A stretch of 64,000 bases of DNA from Ceratodon purpureus (GCA_014871385.1 CM026425.1:11198267-11262266), one strand, 5' to 3'. Counted from the stretch's first letter, positions 32,887-43,779 are shown. The notes: generated by a model from the letters alone, not told the origin. Numbers and translations: made by a program.

Positions 32887-33944
32887 GGTTTGCTTGTAAG
32901 ACTTGAACTAGAGAAGTTATGCAAGCCCTGTTGAAAGATGCCCATGGCCATGAACAATCATATGCAAAGGCCTTTAAGGATTTGTTTGGAATATTGATGA
33001 GTGAGAATGGTTATGGATTATCTCGGATTGCCATATCAAATTATAAGTATGCTGAGTGTCTTCAGTTGAAACTCAAGGACCTTCCTTTAGATCCTTTTGG
33101 GTGAATCAATGCGCACAAGGAACTTCTGAGACAAATGCCCTATTCTGAACCCCGGCCATGGTCACCTCTCAAATGTTCATTCATATCCAGTACATTTGAC
33201 ACGACTCATATATGCGCATGAGTGACTTGCATTAGGGTGGGACCTGAGTGCAATATTCTACTCAGAACGTTTTGCACATGATCGAGGATTGGTATGCATT
33301 GTGCCAAGTTATTTTAAGGTTTTGAGGCGTTGAAGGAACCTCCGAACATTTTCATATTCAATCCCTTAACCGGCGATAAAAGGGATATTCCTATATCAAG
33401 TTTTACTTGTAGCAAGGATAAGAATGACACGGAGGTCATTCTACTGCAGTTGATAGTGGATTCAAAAACAAGATGTTAACCCTTAAACGCCCAAGAGAGC
33501 CCAAGAGGCTCTTTCCCAACAAAATCTTATCTGTAGAATCTTCTCTTCTGTACTCAACTTTTCACTTGTATTTTGATATCAAACTCGTCATTTGTTATGA
33601 TGTATTCAAAAAGTGAAATGTTTCAATCCAAATCACAATTCGTATGATTGATTTTGTGCTTTGAAAGGATTTTGGTAGGTAGGTTGGGGTTGCACATAAC
33701 CTTGTAGGAGGTTGCAAGCTCATCATTGTTTGGTTCATTCATGATGCCAAGTTGAAAAAATGCACCGTTCATGATGCCCAAGTTCAAAAGATGTTATGAT
33801 CCAATTTTGGGTTGCCCGTTTCAGACCTCATGGGCGTTTAAGAGTTACAAATTAGTTTTGGTGACTCAAAGTAACAAGAAGTTCGGCAACGGTGCGGAAG
33901 TGTATTGCTCAAAAAGATATGACTCGAAGAGTAAGCTTTGGAGT
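32887..33944 (+). pseudogene. F-box gene, copy 3, decayed
   Basis: It opens with GTTTGCTTGTAAGACTTGA, matching the leader of copy 1 at 8157, then jumps at about 32910 to mid-coding sequence (GAAGTTATGCAAGCCCTG, as at 8918), so the start and F-box are deleted. Collinear coding remnants follow: 32919-33104 (FKDLFGILMSENGY..., stop), 33270-33476 (FAHDRGLVCI; NPLTGDKRDIPISSF-like with frameshifts), and 33848-33944 (LVLVTQSNKKFG...VYCSKRYDSKSKLWS). Unrelated DNA sits at about 33105-33265, and a TIR element at 33477-33847. Similarity ends at about 33945. It is clearly non-functional. Confidence 0.88.
33477..33847. mobile_element. TTAA-family TIR element inserted in the F-box pseudogene
   Basis: Left flank and end: GATGT-TA-ACCCTTAAACGCCCA. 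Right end and flank: TGGGCGTTTAAGAGT-TA-CAAATT. The intact F-box copies read GATGTTACGAATT and GATGCTACGAGTT at this point, so the pre-insertion site was GATGTTACAAATT. This fits a TA (or TTA) duplication, with 15-base TIRs. The interior is non-coding and includes a GATGCCCAAGTT-type duplication near 33742-33785. Confidence 0.85.
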
Positions 33945-34986
33945 ACAGTACCCACCAACAAGTTTACGTTCATTCAACTTTTCAAAGAAATGCCAAGATG
34001 GATTCGGTTTTAGCATGATTGTGGGCATTGTGACCGTCCCGATTTCTCAATCTCACTGCCTAGGTTACCTAAATCAGGCTCAGATTTTCGAGGGTGAATC
34101 GTACAGTTCAGGCTCTCTCCGGCACTAAGAATTCAATAACAATTATGATAAAAATATTTTTGAAGTCTCTTTTATTGCAGTCGTTCCTTCTTTGAGTTAG
34201 CTTCGCCGTCCAAGTAAGAGCATGATTTTTACATTTTTTCCCACATGTGCATTTCTGGATTCCAGGCTCACCTCTAAACCATATGCCCATTTTTGCCTCC
34301 AATTTCATGCTCAAATACACATCCATTTCTGTCAATATTGATGCAATCAGTGCCAATATTCTCAACCATCTGCGAGAATCTTCAGTTGGGAACAACTTAA
34401 ACCGATCAGATTTACAAAAGCACTTCTCTCTGTGATGCCACAAGTCGATTCAAACGCCAGGGTCACGAAAAACCAGTTTCCTCCAGAAACGGCCCGGGCA
34501 CTAAAGAGTTAAGGTTTACCACGCAACCATATCCAAAATATGGAATAGACGTTACCCCTTTTACATCGCAATGGTCCATGAGAGCGACGCTTTCCCACTT
34601 CTTCTTGTGATCCATAGTTGGTGCATCAAAGTTCCTTCGAACGGAATGGTTATTGCGGAGCGTAGGGTGCGCATTTGGGTTTGTTGTATCCTTGAAGTCG
34701 AATTTCGGAAGTGGCCACTAGGAAGCTCCTTGGAATTGACGTCGTGGTAACAATTCTCCTCGTTGTTGCAATTCAAACCTAGCCTCCTTAACAGATAGAA
34801 CTTCATGACGAGTGAGATTAGTTCCAATCTTCACCAGCCACACCATAGGAAAAGCCAGCCAATCCAATACCCAAAACTTCGGCCCCCCTTTCACGCAAGT
34901 TGCAACGGCTAATATCATCATGGCAGAACCCTAACTCTGCAAGGACAATACGTTTGGTGTGAAAGTCCTTCTTTCTACCGGTATAC
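33945..34986. other. Gene-free DNA with transposon ends
   Basis: One TTAA-type right end (GGGCACTAAAGAG plus TTAA) lies at 34496-34512, and a similar GGCACTAAGAATTC at about 34121. Minus-strand frames between 34560 and 34985 (including a stretch with RIVLAELGFCHDDIS) look protein-like but shift frame and match no family I know; they could be a degraded coding sequence. Confidence 0.45.
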
Positions 34987-35612
34987 GGAGAAGAGCACAA
35001 TAAAGTGGACCACAAAGTGCAACATGTGATCACTAGGAAGTGAATATGAAGTGTGCTGTTTTTTAAAGCTCAAAGCTGATTTTGAGCATTTTGGTGTAGT
35101 TTTTGAGCATTTTAGTCACTTCTTAGTCACTTGAAATTGACAAATAGCATTAGGGGAAAAATCAGGTCTCCAATGGGCCTTGTAAGACAGCCCGGATTAG
35201 GTGAGCATCCTGTCCGCTGACACTTCTCTTCGAAATCTCATTGGTCGATATCCAGCCCGCTGACAACAAAATTCGCCCCGCTGACAACAGGATTCGCTGA
35301 CAATAGGATCCGGTACTGTCCAATGGGGTGACAGCAGTGGGCACACGGTCGGTGACAGTGTCATTACTGCTTGTATTGTCCAATGGGGGGGTGGGGTGGG
35401 GAAAGGAAGCGATTGGCTGGACCCCCCAAATGCCAACTGCTGGCACTGCTGGCAGCATCTGGCGACCTGCTGGCACCATTGGTGCCAGCAGGTAAAGTGC
35501 ACGGGCATGGCCTAATTTTCAGGCACGGATTCCGACCAAAGGCCCATAGGAGACCCCAATCTTCCCCTAATGGATAAGCACTTTTTTACTCCTCTTTATT
35601 GTGCTTCTCTCC
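34987..35612 (-). mobile_element. TIR element family 1, copy 3, internally deleted and carrying a nested element
   Basis: Flanking 4-bp duplication ATAC (34983-34986 and 35613-35616). Ends: GGAGAAGAGCACAATAAAGT and the inverse of GGAGAGAAGCACAATAAAG. The first 160 bases are the reverse complement of the right end of copies 1 and 2 (GTGATCACTAGGAAGTGAAT). The last 40 match their left end (AAAAAAGTGCTTA). The element proper is only about 200 bp because the middle is deleted; the rest is a nested family 2 element. It interrupts the 5' end of the GNAT frame that follows. Confidence 0.88.
35149..35571. mobile_element. TIR element family 2, nested in copy 3 of family 1
   Basis: Ends CATTAGGGGAAAAATC and the inverse of CATTAGGGGAAGATTGGGG, with inverted blocks GGTCTCC and GGGCCTT. 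The GC-rich interior has repeated CCGCTGACA, TGCTGGCA and ATTGGTGCCAGCA motifs. A second copy is at 43780-44095. The target duplication is ambiguous. It is non-coding. Confidence 0.8.
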
Positions 35613-36242
35613 ATACGTGGACGCGAGCGTGCCTCTTGCTCCCCTAAAATTACCATCACTGGCTCAAGGTTGAGGAGTCATTGTTTGATTGACTCCAAGC
35701 GATGCAAAGTTATCTTTGCAACCGATTCTCAGGGTTCTTTTGTAGCGTATTGCTTCTATGTGAAGTTTCATCTAACTCTTGAGCACGATGTCGCTCTTCA
35801 ACACCCTCCACCACGGTCTCGACCGTTAATGTGGGTCACTAAGCTTATCGTCAAGTCTGATTGTAGAGGCCGTGGAGTGGCGACGCAACTCTTATGGTGC
35901 AGTTGGCAGGATGGGACAAACATAGGCATTTGCTTAGTTACATCCCATCCCCATGCGATCTTGGCTTTGCAAAGAGCCATACATTCTATTGTCAATCTAG
36001 ATGTGATCTCCTCTTGGGCGAAAGTTCTACTCAGAGCATGTAGAGTCCCTTGCTTACATGGATTCGTTATAGGACCGCAGGGCCGGCCATCATCGATTGC
36101 TCAAAGTGGCTTCTACGCGGATCACAAAGAAGTCATTGCATCCAAGAATTCTTTAGATTCTTGGCAACTGAGAGACTTAGAGGAAGGCGAGGAGTACGTG
36201 ACAGTGGTGATGGAGGGCACAAGCCCACATCTTGGAGAATAG
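35613..36242 (+). CDS. GNAT-family acetyltransferase-like frame, 5' end disrupted by a transposon
   Basis: The open frame continues without a stop to TAG-adjacent TTGGAGAATAG at 36242. About 210 residues are similar to the complete GNAT at 37033-37704. The acetyl-CoA binding motif A is WVTKLIVKSDCRGRGVATQL, with R-x-x-G-x-A (RGRGVA), and the distinctive C-terminal SWQLRDLEEGEEYV block is kept. The 5' end was cut by TIR element copy 3. Joining the flanks over the ATAC duplication keeps the frame open upstream to a TAA, but I find no ATG there, and the first internal ATG is at MWVTKL just before motif A. It is therefore either a broken gene or one whose first exon is elsewhere. Intronless over its visible length. 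Confidence 0.6.
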   Translation: MRGRERASCSPKITITGSRLRSHCLIDSKRCKVIFATDSQGSFVAYCFYVKFHLTLEHDVALQHPPPRSRPLMWVTKLIVKSDCRGRGVATQLLWCSWQDGTNIGICLVTSHPHAILALQRAIHSIVNLDVISSWAKVLLRACRVPCLHGFVIGPQGRPSSIAQSGFYADHKEVIASKNSLDSWQLRDLEEGEEYVTVVMEGTSPHLGE

Positions 36243-36574
36243 TTGACTTCTGAGATCTTGGTTAGTCATTGATCACGGTCACTGCTGTAAGCTCTAGGTT
36301 ACTTGAATTCTTGCATGGATTGAATGATGATGGAGTTTTGTGTGCAGAACGTGGAGCGGCTGGCTTGGAAGGAGTCCGGGGCGGCCAGGGTATTGGTCTA
36401 TACCGTATTGCCTAGCCAACTAGGCCGAATTTGTTCCATGCCCCACTTGCTCCGTCAAAATCCCCTTACCTCGTCACTACCCCGGCCTTCGACATTCTAG
36501 AATCCCCCGCCTCCTGAACAATTATTTATTTTTACTTTACTTTTGGTTTTTGTTTTCAAAGCAACATTTTATTT
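36243..36574. other. Spacer, no gene seen
   Basis: No feature is recognised. A GC-richer patch at 36340-36510 lacks an open frame of note. Confidence 0.45.
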
Positions 36575-36777
36575 TAATCCCTTTGTCTCACTAAAAGACC
36601 TTTGTTTGCTCAAAAAATTTGTTCTCTAAATAAGATCGTTGTTATTAAATTTGGTCAAATTATTTCTAAATTTGGCAACTTGTTTCTAAATTTGGCCAAT
36701 GTATTTCTAAATTTAGAATTCTCCTTAAATCTGATATTATTAGCAAACAACGGTCTTTTAGTGAGACGAAGGGAGTA
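36575..36777. mobile_element. Stowaway-type MITE
   Basis: TA target duplications at 36575-36576 and 36776-36777. TIRs: ATCCCTTTGTCTCACTAAAA and the inverse of CTCCCTTCGTCTCACTAAAA, continuing through AGACC and GTTTGCT. About 200 bp, AT-rich, with four TTTCTAAATTTGG sub-repeats. The CTCCCTYYGTCTCAC end is characteristic of plant Stowaway elements, mobilised by mariner-like transposases. Confidence 0.85.
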
Positions 36778-37032
36778 TAATTTTACTTTGCTTTTACTTA
36801 TTGAGTTCAATTATTAGTGTACAAGTAGTTCTTTTGCTTTATAATATTTTATTTCAAGTAGCTAATCAATATATTATACGGGAGAAAGAATTCTTATAAT
36901 TTTTTATTTAGATTCCACTCGTCCAAGGTTTGTTGAAGTTGGCTTTGTCTCCACACAAGGCTTTCTTAAAAACATATTTTTCATAGGAACGCAATCAAAC
37001 TTACTATATAGATTAGACTTAGTTCCAACAAA

Positions 37033-37704
37033 ATGGATTCTTTGAGCATATATACATTTTTTGATTATTATGGCCTTGAGGTGACATCTCATCAAGTAAA
37101 ACATTGTCAAGGTTTATATAACGCTTCATATGGGATCTGGAGCTCTAAAGGCCCTCAACCTGGTAACCATGTGACACTTAGCGTGAAAAAGTATAAAGAC
37201 CAATTCTTATTTGATCCCCATACATGTGGCATAGCCATGGCTCAAGATTCAAACCAAAATCATATTGCACAAGCAGTGTATGTGAAATTTCAATGCCGTG
37301 ATGGCAAACAAGTGCTCTGGATAACACAACTTGTTGTGCGGGAAGATCATCGCAACAAAGGTGTAGCCACACGCTTACTTCAATCACTTTGGACTAAAAA
37401 TGATCTATGGGCTTGCGGTTTGGTTTCCTGTCACCCCTATGCCGTCAAGTCATTAGAAGCAGCAACAAGCAAGAAATGCAACAAGGATTTAAGTATTCAA
37501 TATGCTAATGAATTCATTCAATGTAGTCACATTCCTTATGTACAAAATTGTGAGACCAAATTCAGTCTTACAAAATGTGCTATTCAAACACATTTTTATG
37601 TAGAACATGGTATGGTTGATACAATCCGCTCGAGTTTGGTTGATTGGCAACTTGGAAGCTTAGATGCCGGAGAGGAATACTTTGCTTTCACATTCAAGGA
37701 ATAA
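37033..37704 (+). CDS. GNAT-family acetyltransferase (intronless)
   Basis: Complete 223-codon single-exon frame from ATG 37033 (MDSLSIYTFF) to TAA 37704. The Gcn5-related N-acetyltransferase fold is indicated by β4/α3 motif A at residues about 96-118 (WITQLVVREDHRNKGVATRL), with the acetyl-CoA pyrophosphate-binding R-x-x-G-x-A (RNKGVA, 107-112). The HPYAVKSLEAAT segment then corresponds to motif B. The C-terminal block WQLGSLDAGEEYFAFTF is shared with the frame at 35613-36242. The substrate is unknown. From memory, this subgroup layout (GL/VSCHPYAV... FYVEH... LG.LDAGEEYFAF) is well represented in fungi, so transfer or a patchy ancient family is possible. No N-terminal targeting sequence is evident. 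Confidence 0.82.
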   Translation: MDSLSIYTFFDYYGLEVTSHQVKHCQGLYNASYGIWSSKGPQPGNHVTLSVKKYKDQFLFDPHTCGIAMAQDSNQNHIAQAVYVKFQCRDGKQVLWITQLVVREDHRNKGVATRLLQSLWTKNDLWACGLVSCHPYAVKSLEAATSKKCNKDLSIQYANEFIQCSHIPYVQNCETKFSLTKCAIQTHFYVEHGMVDTIRSSLVDWQLGSLDAGEEYFAFTFKE

Positions 37705-38935
37705 AACTTAATTTATAAAGGATAGATATTTTTTTTGATTTGATACATGTATTACATTTTGAGTAAATGAATATAGTTGCAATTTGAGTGAATATTATTG
37801 TGATTGTCATTTTCAAAGTTGGATTGTCGTCGCCTTCAATGAATGAATTGTCAATATAAGAATATCTTTTTTTTTAGAATCTTTTAAGATTAACAAGTCC
37901 AAACTGGGGCCAAACATTAAACTCGCAGTCCCCGCACTCACTGCCGAAGTTATCTCGGCAATTTTATATTCGGAGTCAATCAAACTTGACTGTTCTTATG
38001 ATTCGCAGAGAGCTCACAAGATTAGGGTTCCAAATGGTGCAAAATCTGTCCCCGCTTTATATATCCGGACTCCCGGTTTAAACTAGGAACCAGACTTGGG
38101 CACCAAGTCAAATTGAGGGGTATGAAACGCCCCCTAAATAATGTTGTAAAAACACTCCAGCCATGAACAAAGGGCTTGAACATCATTCCAACCATGAAGG
38201 AACGAGAAATCCACACATAATTAGCAACAATAAAATTGCAACCAAATTCCGCACCACATCCACAATAGAACAATGAAACCAAGTGAAGTGCGCATGTGCA
38301 GCTGCAACTTCCACATGACCATCACCAGGCTCATCTTCAAGCCCAAATCATCATCCACCAGCGAAAAAAACCTCCCACAACTTACGTTGAATGCACCGCC
38401 ATTGCCATCGCCAAATTCTTTTCGATTCCGCACCGTCTCCCGATCCTCTGCCTTTTGTACCACTCTTGGAGTTTGGATCCTCTCATTAGTGTGCTGGGTT
38501 TTGGAGGATTTCCTGGGTTTTTTGGAGATTGCTACTCCTAGGATTTAGGGTTTTAGGGTTTATGGTGCCTTTCTTGCGAAATTTACTTTGTTTTTCTGTG
38601 TTCTGGGGATAGAGGGGCATTTGGATGACTGTGGATTTTCGCTAGGATTTCGGTTCCGTTGAAGAGTTTGGTGGGTTCTGGAGGATTTGGTGGGTTTCTT
38701 GGAGTGTTGGAGATTAGGGTTTAGGGTTTAAGCTATAATTTTGTGCTAAATTTGGTTTGTTTTTGTGAGTTCTTGGGGATTTGTGGTGTTTGTGGGGGTG
38801 AGATTGTTTACTTGGAGTTGGGATTGAGGTTTTGGTGGATTTGGAGGATTGGTGGTGGGTTTCGTGGGATTCTTGAGATTGTTGGGGTTTCGGGGTTGTG
38901 GGGGGATTGTGGGTTTTCATGGTGTAGGGAGAGGA
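37705..38935. other. Intergenic and SCO1 5' region
   Basis: It contains the LTR/TRIM-like repeat at 37905-38085. From about 38380 the sequence becomes G/T-rich with several AGGGTTTAGGGTTT stretches (38550, 38715), typical of telo-box-containing promoters and leaders of plant housekeeping genes. The SCO1 transcription start is probably between 38400 and 38900; it cannot be fixed from sequence. Confidence 0.5.
37905..38085 (-). repeat. LTR/TRIM-like repeat, copy
   Basis: Minus-strand order: GTTTAAACCGGGAGTCCGGA, TATATAAAGCGGGGACAG, TTTGGAACCCTAATC, then AGTGCGGGGACTG. The same order is found at 47720-47935 (+). It has a TATA-like box about 15 bases before the GGGGACA block, like an LTR promoter. 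Confidence 0.6.
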
Positions 38936-41826
38936 ATGTCAGGAATTCGAGCGAAGAGGGGCCTGGTTGGGGCACTGGGACGAGCGCTCTTGGAGCTACG
39001 AGTTACACCGCAATGTAGTACTCGTGGGTTTCTTGGTACCCCTGCGACGGAGGAGGTGTTCCGTTGTTTCGAGGCCGTGCCATCGCGCTCGTTCGGGTCC
39101 ATTGTGAGGGACAGGCTTTCCCGGCAGTATGGTGTTGTGCAGGTTAAGGATTCTGGGAAGGTGATTGAGAGGCAGTTGGTCGAGTCCAAGACTGTGTTGC
39201 CTCAGGTATGTGTGTGCTCTAATTTGGCTCGTAATTTTGCTGCGAGTGTTCATCGATGGTTTTGGTTGTGTGTGTTGTAGATTCCTGGAGTATCCGTTCT
39301 GAAAGTAGAGTTGTAGGTCTAGTGCTCCGGGTTATTGTACAGTTGAGGCAATTGGAGGATAGCTTCGACGTATTAGAATTTTCACGATATTCACATTTCC
39401 TCGTTGTTTGGGACATCGTAAAATGAGCAGTGTACAGAAATGCTCTTCACGATCTTGTGTAGTTCAGCAATTGGTGGATGGGACGTATCAATTTCTAGGG
39501 TTGATAAATGTATATTAGGATTTAGGGTTTTAGAGCCCTATTACTGATTCCAGTAGCTACTCGAATTTCCTATTATTGTTTAGAGAAATGAAGTTTGATT
39601 TGCTTAATCCCCTGCAAGTGATAGTTGCTTTAGTAAGTTCTATCCTTCGCGTCATGGCCTGCATCATGATAGAATGGCGAGAGAAGCTTTCGTTTCGCTT
39701 GGCATGGGTATGGACTGATGACCTTATGCTGGCAACAATAGAGTCTAGGATTTCATGTAGGAGTTACTGCGTTTAATTTTTGTTGCTCGGTTGGTGATGT
39801 TATGCTGCCTCTTTGATTGTTTCAGGGTGTTCGTGTCTTCAACAGGACCTATCATCCATCTCGGCCAACCCTGGTTGCTAACGCAGGCAGCAAGGGTGAA
39901 GCCATATCAAAGGTTGCTGGAGAAAATGCAAAGACAGCTGGAGAAGGTGCGAAGGTCGTACGGGGAGGCGTAAGTCCGTTCATCCTTCCTAATATAACCT
40001 TTTTATTTTATTCTGAAAATTCTCTACACTGAGATCACAATATACTGTGGCTCACGGTATTTCTGAACGGCATTTCTACTAATCGTTTTTTCAAAATATT
40101 GTGGTAAAGTTCACATCGATGAGGATTCGTTCAAATGTATGAACTTACGCACAACAATTATCCACCCACAGCATGTGGTGATTTTAGTGTAGTAAACTCG
40201 TGATTTCATGCTCTTTGTTTTTTTGGAGGATCAATCCCTGAGAAAGCCCTCAGCTGCTAGTTAACAACTGCTTATGACGACTGAGGGCTATTTCTCAAAT
40301 GAGATTGTTCATGTTTGTGTGCTGCAGCCAGTATCTTGGGCCAGCCTCGGACTCCTGGTGTTGACTGGAGTGGGCCTGATCTTGTTATGGGAGCAAGAAA
40401 AGAAGCGGCAGCTATTAGGTGGGTTGTTATTTTTAAGCCTGGTCTTGGTCTTTGTTCAAACTGGTTACTTTCTTAATTGTGCCAAGAGGACATGTGGAGT
40501 GTCCTGAAACTTGCACCCTCTTTTTAGATTTCATGTTTTGCTTCTTAACAGAAGCTTATGTTCGTTGACATATGCATTGCTGCAGCACTTCGCTCTGAGA
40601 AGGGAGCAGTTGCTAAGACGGGCCCTGGAGTTGGGAAGGCAGCTATTGGGGGTCCTTTCAAGTTGTTGAATCAAGACGGGAAAGTCGTTACAGATCGTGA
40701 CTTCGTTGGCAACTGGTCCCTCATCTACTTCGGATTCACTTATTGCCCAGACATATGCCCTGATGAACTTACAAAACTGGCCGAAGCTATTGATACAATT
40801 GGTTGGTCTTCTCACAATACATTGGGTTCTATCTTGTGAACTTACTCATCATTGTATGGTTTCAGTGACGTTGATGTGTAGTTTTTGGGCCACATTAATT
40901 GCAACTTGATTTCTATAGTTTATAATTTAATCAGTGCCTATGCTTGTCTCAAAAAATGGCTACTTCTCAACCTCACTCTTGGTCTTTTTGAAATGCAGAA
41001 AAGAAAGCTGGATTGCAGGTTCTTCCCGTTTTCATTTCCATCGACCCAGAGCGTGATACTGTTGAACAGATTCGAGAGTATTTGAAAGGTAAGCTCCACC
41101 TTGATGGTATTGAAAAATATTATTTCTGTACCTTTTATTATTCTCGAATGGTGTATATTTAATGAGTTTTCGTTGCTCATATTCCTGGTTCTCACAGAAA
41201 TCTCAAATTTACAAGGCACCATAATTTAGGGCCTTGGGTAACGCATTGATTATGGACCGTTCTAAACTGAGATTATCATGGAAGCTGTTACTAGTGAGTT
41301 GTAATCTGTCTATCTAATACGAACTCAGTGTTGGCTCTGAATAATTAAGTTTGTCGTATGTTTGTAATCTGCAGAATACCACCCCAGGTTTGTGGGTTTG
41401 ACTGGCACTGTGGAAGACATCCGGCAGGTTGCACGAGAGTATAGAGTCTATTATATGAAAACTGAGGATGAAGGCACCGATTACCTTGTTGACCACTCCA
41501 TTATCACGTACAGATTTTAATCCTCTCGCCTCGTGGTTTCCTCAATTTAGCTTACCAAAGGAGTAATATATGTCAAAACATCGTCATGTGAGAATGCACT
41601 TTTCATCAGTTTTTAGTACATTATTGGCGTGTCATAGTGTACATGTGAGTTGAGCACTTTATGTTGTGGTAGGCATGTTCACAGGTGGACGTTGATTTAC
41701 TATGGTTGCAGGTACCTCATGGATCCTGACATGAACTTTGTGAAATTTTTCGGGAAGAATTATGATGCCGAATCTCTTGCCGATGGAGTTATTACAGAGA
41801 TTAAAAGCATGACGAAGGGAAAGTAA
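38936..41826 (+). CDS. SCO1: SCO1 copper chaperone for cytochrome c oxidase, mitochondrial (7 exons)
   Basis: Exons: 38936-39205, 39826-39969, 40328-40418, 40586-40801, 40999-41088, 41375-41507, 41712-41826. They total 1059 nt, 352 residues, with all junctions GT-AG and phases consistent. The N-terminus is basic and acid-poor ([19 protein letters not shown]), as expected of a mitochondrial presequence. One membrane span follows ([18 protein letters not shown]), then a thioredoxin-like domain with the copper-binding CxxxC ([11 protein letters not shown]) and the distal histidine in [12 protein letters not shown]. The protein sits in the inner membrane, facing the intermembrane space, and passes copper to the CuA site of COX2. 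The length is normal and all key residues are present. An upstream in-frame ATG at 38849 would add 29 hydrophobic residues; I prefer 38936. Confidence 0.95.
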
Positions 41827-42999
41827 TCTCGAAACCACAGCCAATATGCTAGACAACAGTTTACAGTTCCAGCAAGTGACTGACTTGGCGTTCCAGGAAT
41901 CTTTGAAGTTCTCTTTCGAAAAAGTTAAGGTTTACTCCAAGAGTTTTATCATTACTGTCTCTGGAGTAGAATCGTTCTCGACATGATCCATTCGGAGCTC
42001 GAATTAATCAACGACACGTTTCTCATACTTGGTGAGTTACACTGGACACGTTTCATTTAACACTTGATACATGAACAGTAGCATATCCTTCCTAGAAACA
42101 CATCAGATTAGTTTGCAGCGTGAATAATTTTAGTTTAAGCAATTTTTAACTTTATTACGTTGGGTAGAAAGCCCAATAAATGTCAGCACCTTGTCAAGAG
42201 CAATACAATCAATAATGCAGAAACACCTGTCTGATGGTGATTTTCCATCGGAGTCTTTACATTGGGTGGGAACATTCAACAAATTTGTAGCGTTTAAAAG
42301 CGTCAATGTCAAGCAGTTTAGTTTGCCACCTTGTTGCATTCTTGTAATCCAAATCAGGTCTTCTGAATAGAGTGAAATACTTAACAAGGTCTAGTCGGTA
42401 AGCACTTAAAAAAAATGGCCAGTACATCTCCTGTTTGAAATTGACGAAGATTTTTGCCTTGCTTCAATTCAGGCTATTGAAGGACTAATTATCTATAGTA
42501 CTGTCCAATTGTTTGTTAAAAAGGTCATGTTATATTGCCCAAGTGCAAAGGACTATTTCCGCCTTCAATTCAGGCAACTGTCTTTTATTGGTTGCTGGTG
42601 AAGGAGTTGGAACTTGGATATCTTTACTTCTACTGTGATAGGTAGCCATACACATTGAGTCTGAATTTTCACTGTATTCTGCGATGTGTGAACTATGTCG
42701 TCCTCTGCATCATTCAGCAGTGTTAAAATTGTAGGCAGATAAAGAATACACACCCATAACTGATAACGCACCCATCACATATAAGTACACCTCCTGCTCG
42801 CTGAGCATTGGAAAACCAGAAGCAAGTATTTAAGATCCAACACATTGAGGATGTGTCCTCTTATAGAACGTGTTTGTGACTATTATGGAATTAAATAGTC
42901 TTATGTTTGTTCAGTACTCTTGTTGTTGCCGGTCATGGGTGAAGCTATATGTTGGTTATGGGCTCTGACCAACTTTTTAACAAAAAAATTTGTAGTAAT
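41827..42999. other. SCO1 3' flank and gene-free DNA
   Basis: The first few hundred bases probably contain the 3' UTR. Nothing else is recognised. Confidence 0.5.
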
Positions 43000-43105
43000 T
43001 CTAATTTTGGGGTTCTAATAAGGCTAATTTGGGGTTCCAATAAGATTAATTTGGGGTTCCAGTAAGACTAATTTGGGGTTCCAGTAAGACTAATTTGGGG
43101 TTCAT
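43000..43105. repeat. About 21-bp tandem repeat, four to five units
   Basis: The unit is TTTGGGGTTCCAGTAAGACTAA with small variations. Confidence 0.92.
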
Positions 43106-43779
43106 GTTTCTATTAAAAAAATCAAAATTACTAGAAAGGATGTAAAGGCCTTCTAAAATTAAATCAAAGAAGGAGAAAAGAAAGGGAGGGTCAGCTTTGT
43201 CATTAAAACAAGAGCGAGGTTTATTGTCAAAGATCCTAATTTAAGCCAGGTGAGACAATTTCACAACTTAAACCTGTAATTTTCAATATAGTGGCGTCAG
43301 AGTAGAAAAGTTACTCCAAATACTTGATTAAAGTTTGGCATGAATTTGATAGGAAAAATAGGCGTAGAGAGAGCAAAGAGAGGCAGAGAAGATTCATACA
43401 ATTAGAGTTTCCAATGAATAGAAGTTATTTCCGCTTTGTATAAGTGAAAATCCACTTTAATCCTTTAACGCCTATGACTTTGGAATCGGGCTATATATGA
43501 CCAAAAATATCAATATTCACATTTAATTATTGGAAGGATGTGTCTATTATGAATTGGAAGACTTTCATAAGTTTTTTGAAAATTTGAAATCATTTAAAAA
43601 AAAATTTAGGTAATTGAAATAAAATATTTCATTAAGCACAGAATACATCTTAGAATTTCAATACTTTTTCACATACAAATCATAGTAAAGAACATCATGG
43701 TAAATGAAAATCATCCATTTTCTAAAATTAATAAATGTAATCTTTCCATAACAACAAATATCCATCAATAATTGGTATA
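43106..43779. other. AT-rich gene-free DNA
   Basis: A lone TTAATCCTTTAACGCC at 43457 resembles a left end of the TTAA family, but no matching right end was found. Confidence 0.45.

Noticed and set aside
32703..32906. MGEATS-starting small proteins on both strands near 32390 and 32703
   Set aside because: They arise from a short inverted repeat, probably a MITE end.
35601..35612. GNAT 1 start at the GTG inside the transposon end
   Set aside because: Nuclear plant genes rarely start at GTG, and these bases belong to the transposon TIR, not to the ancestral gene.
38849..38935. N-terminal extension of SCO1 from the upstream ATG
   Set aside because: It would translate G/T-rich leader into a hydrophobic stretch; the ATG at 38936 begins a typical mitochondrial presequence.
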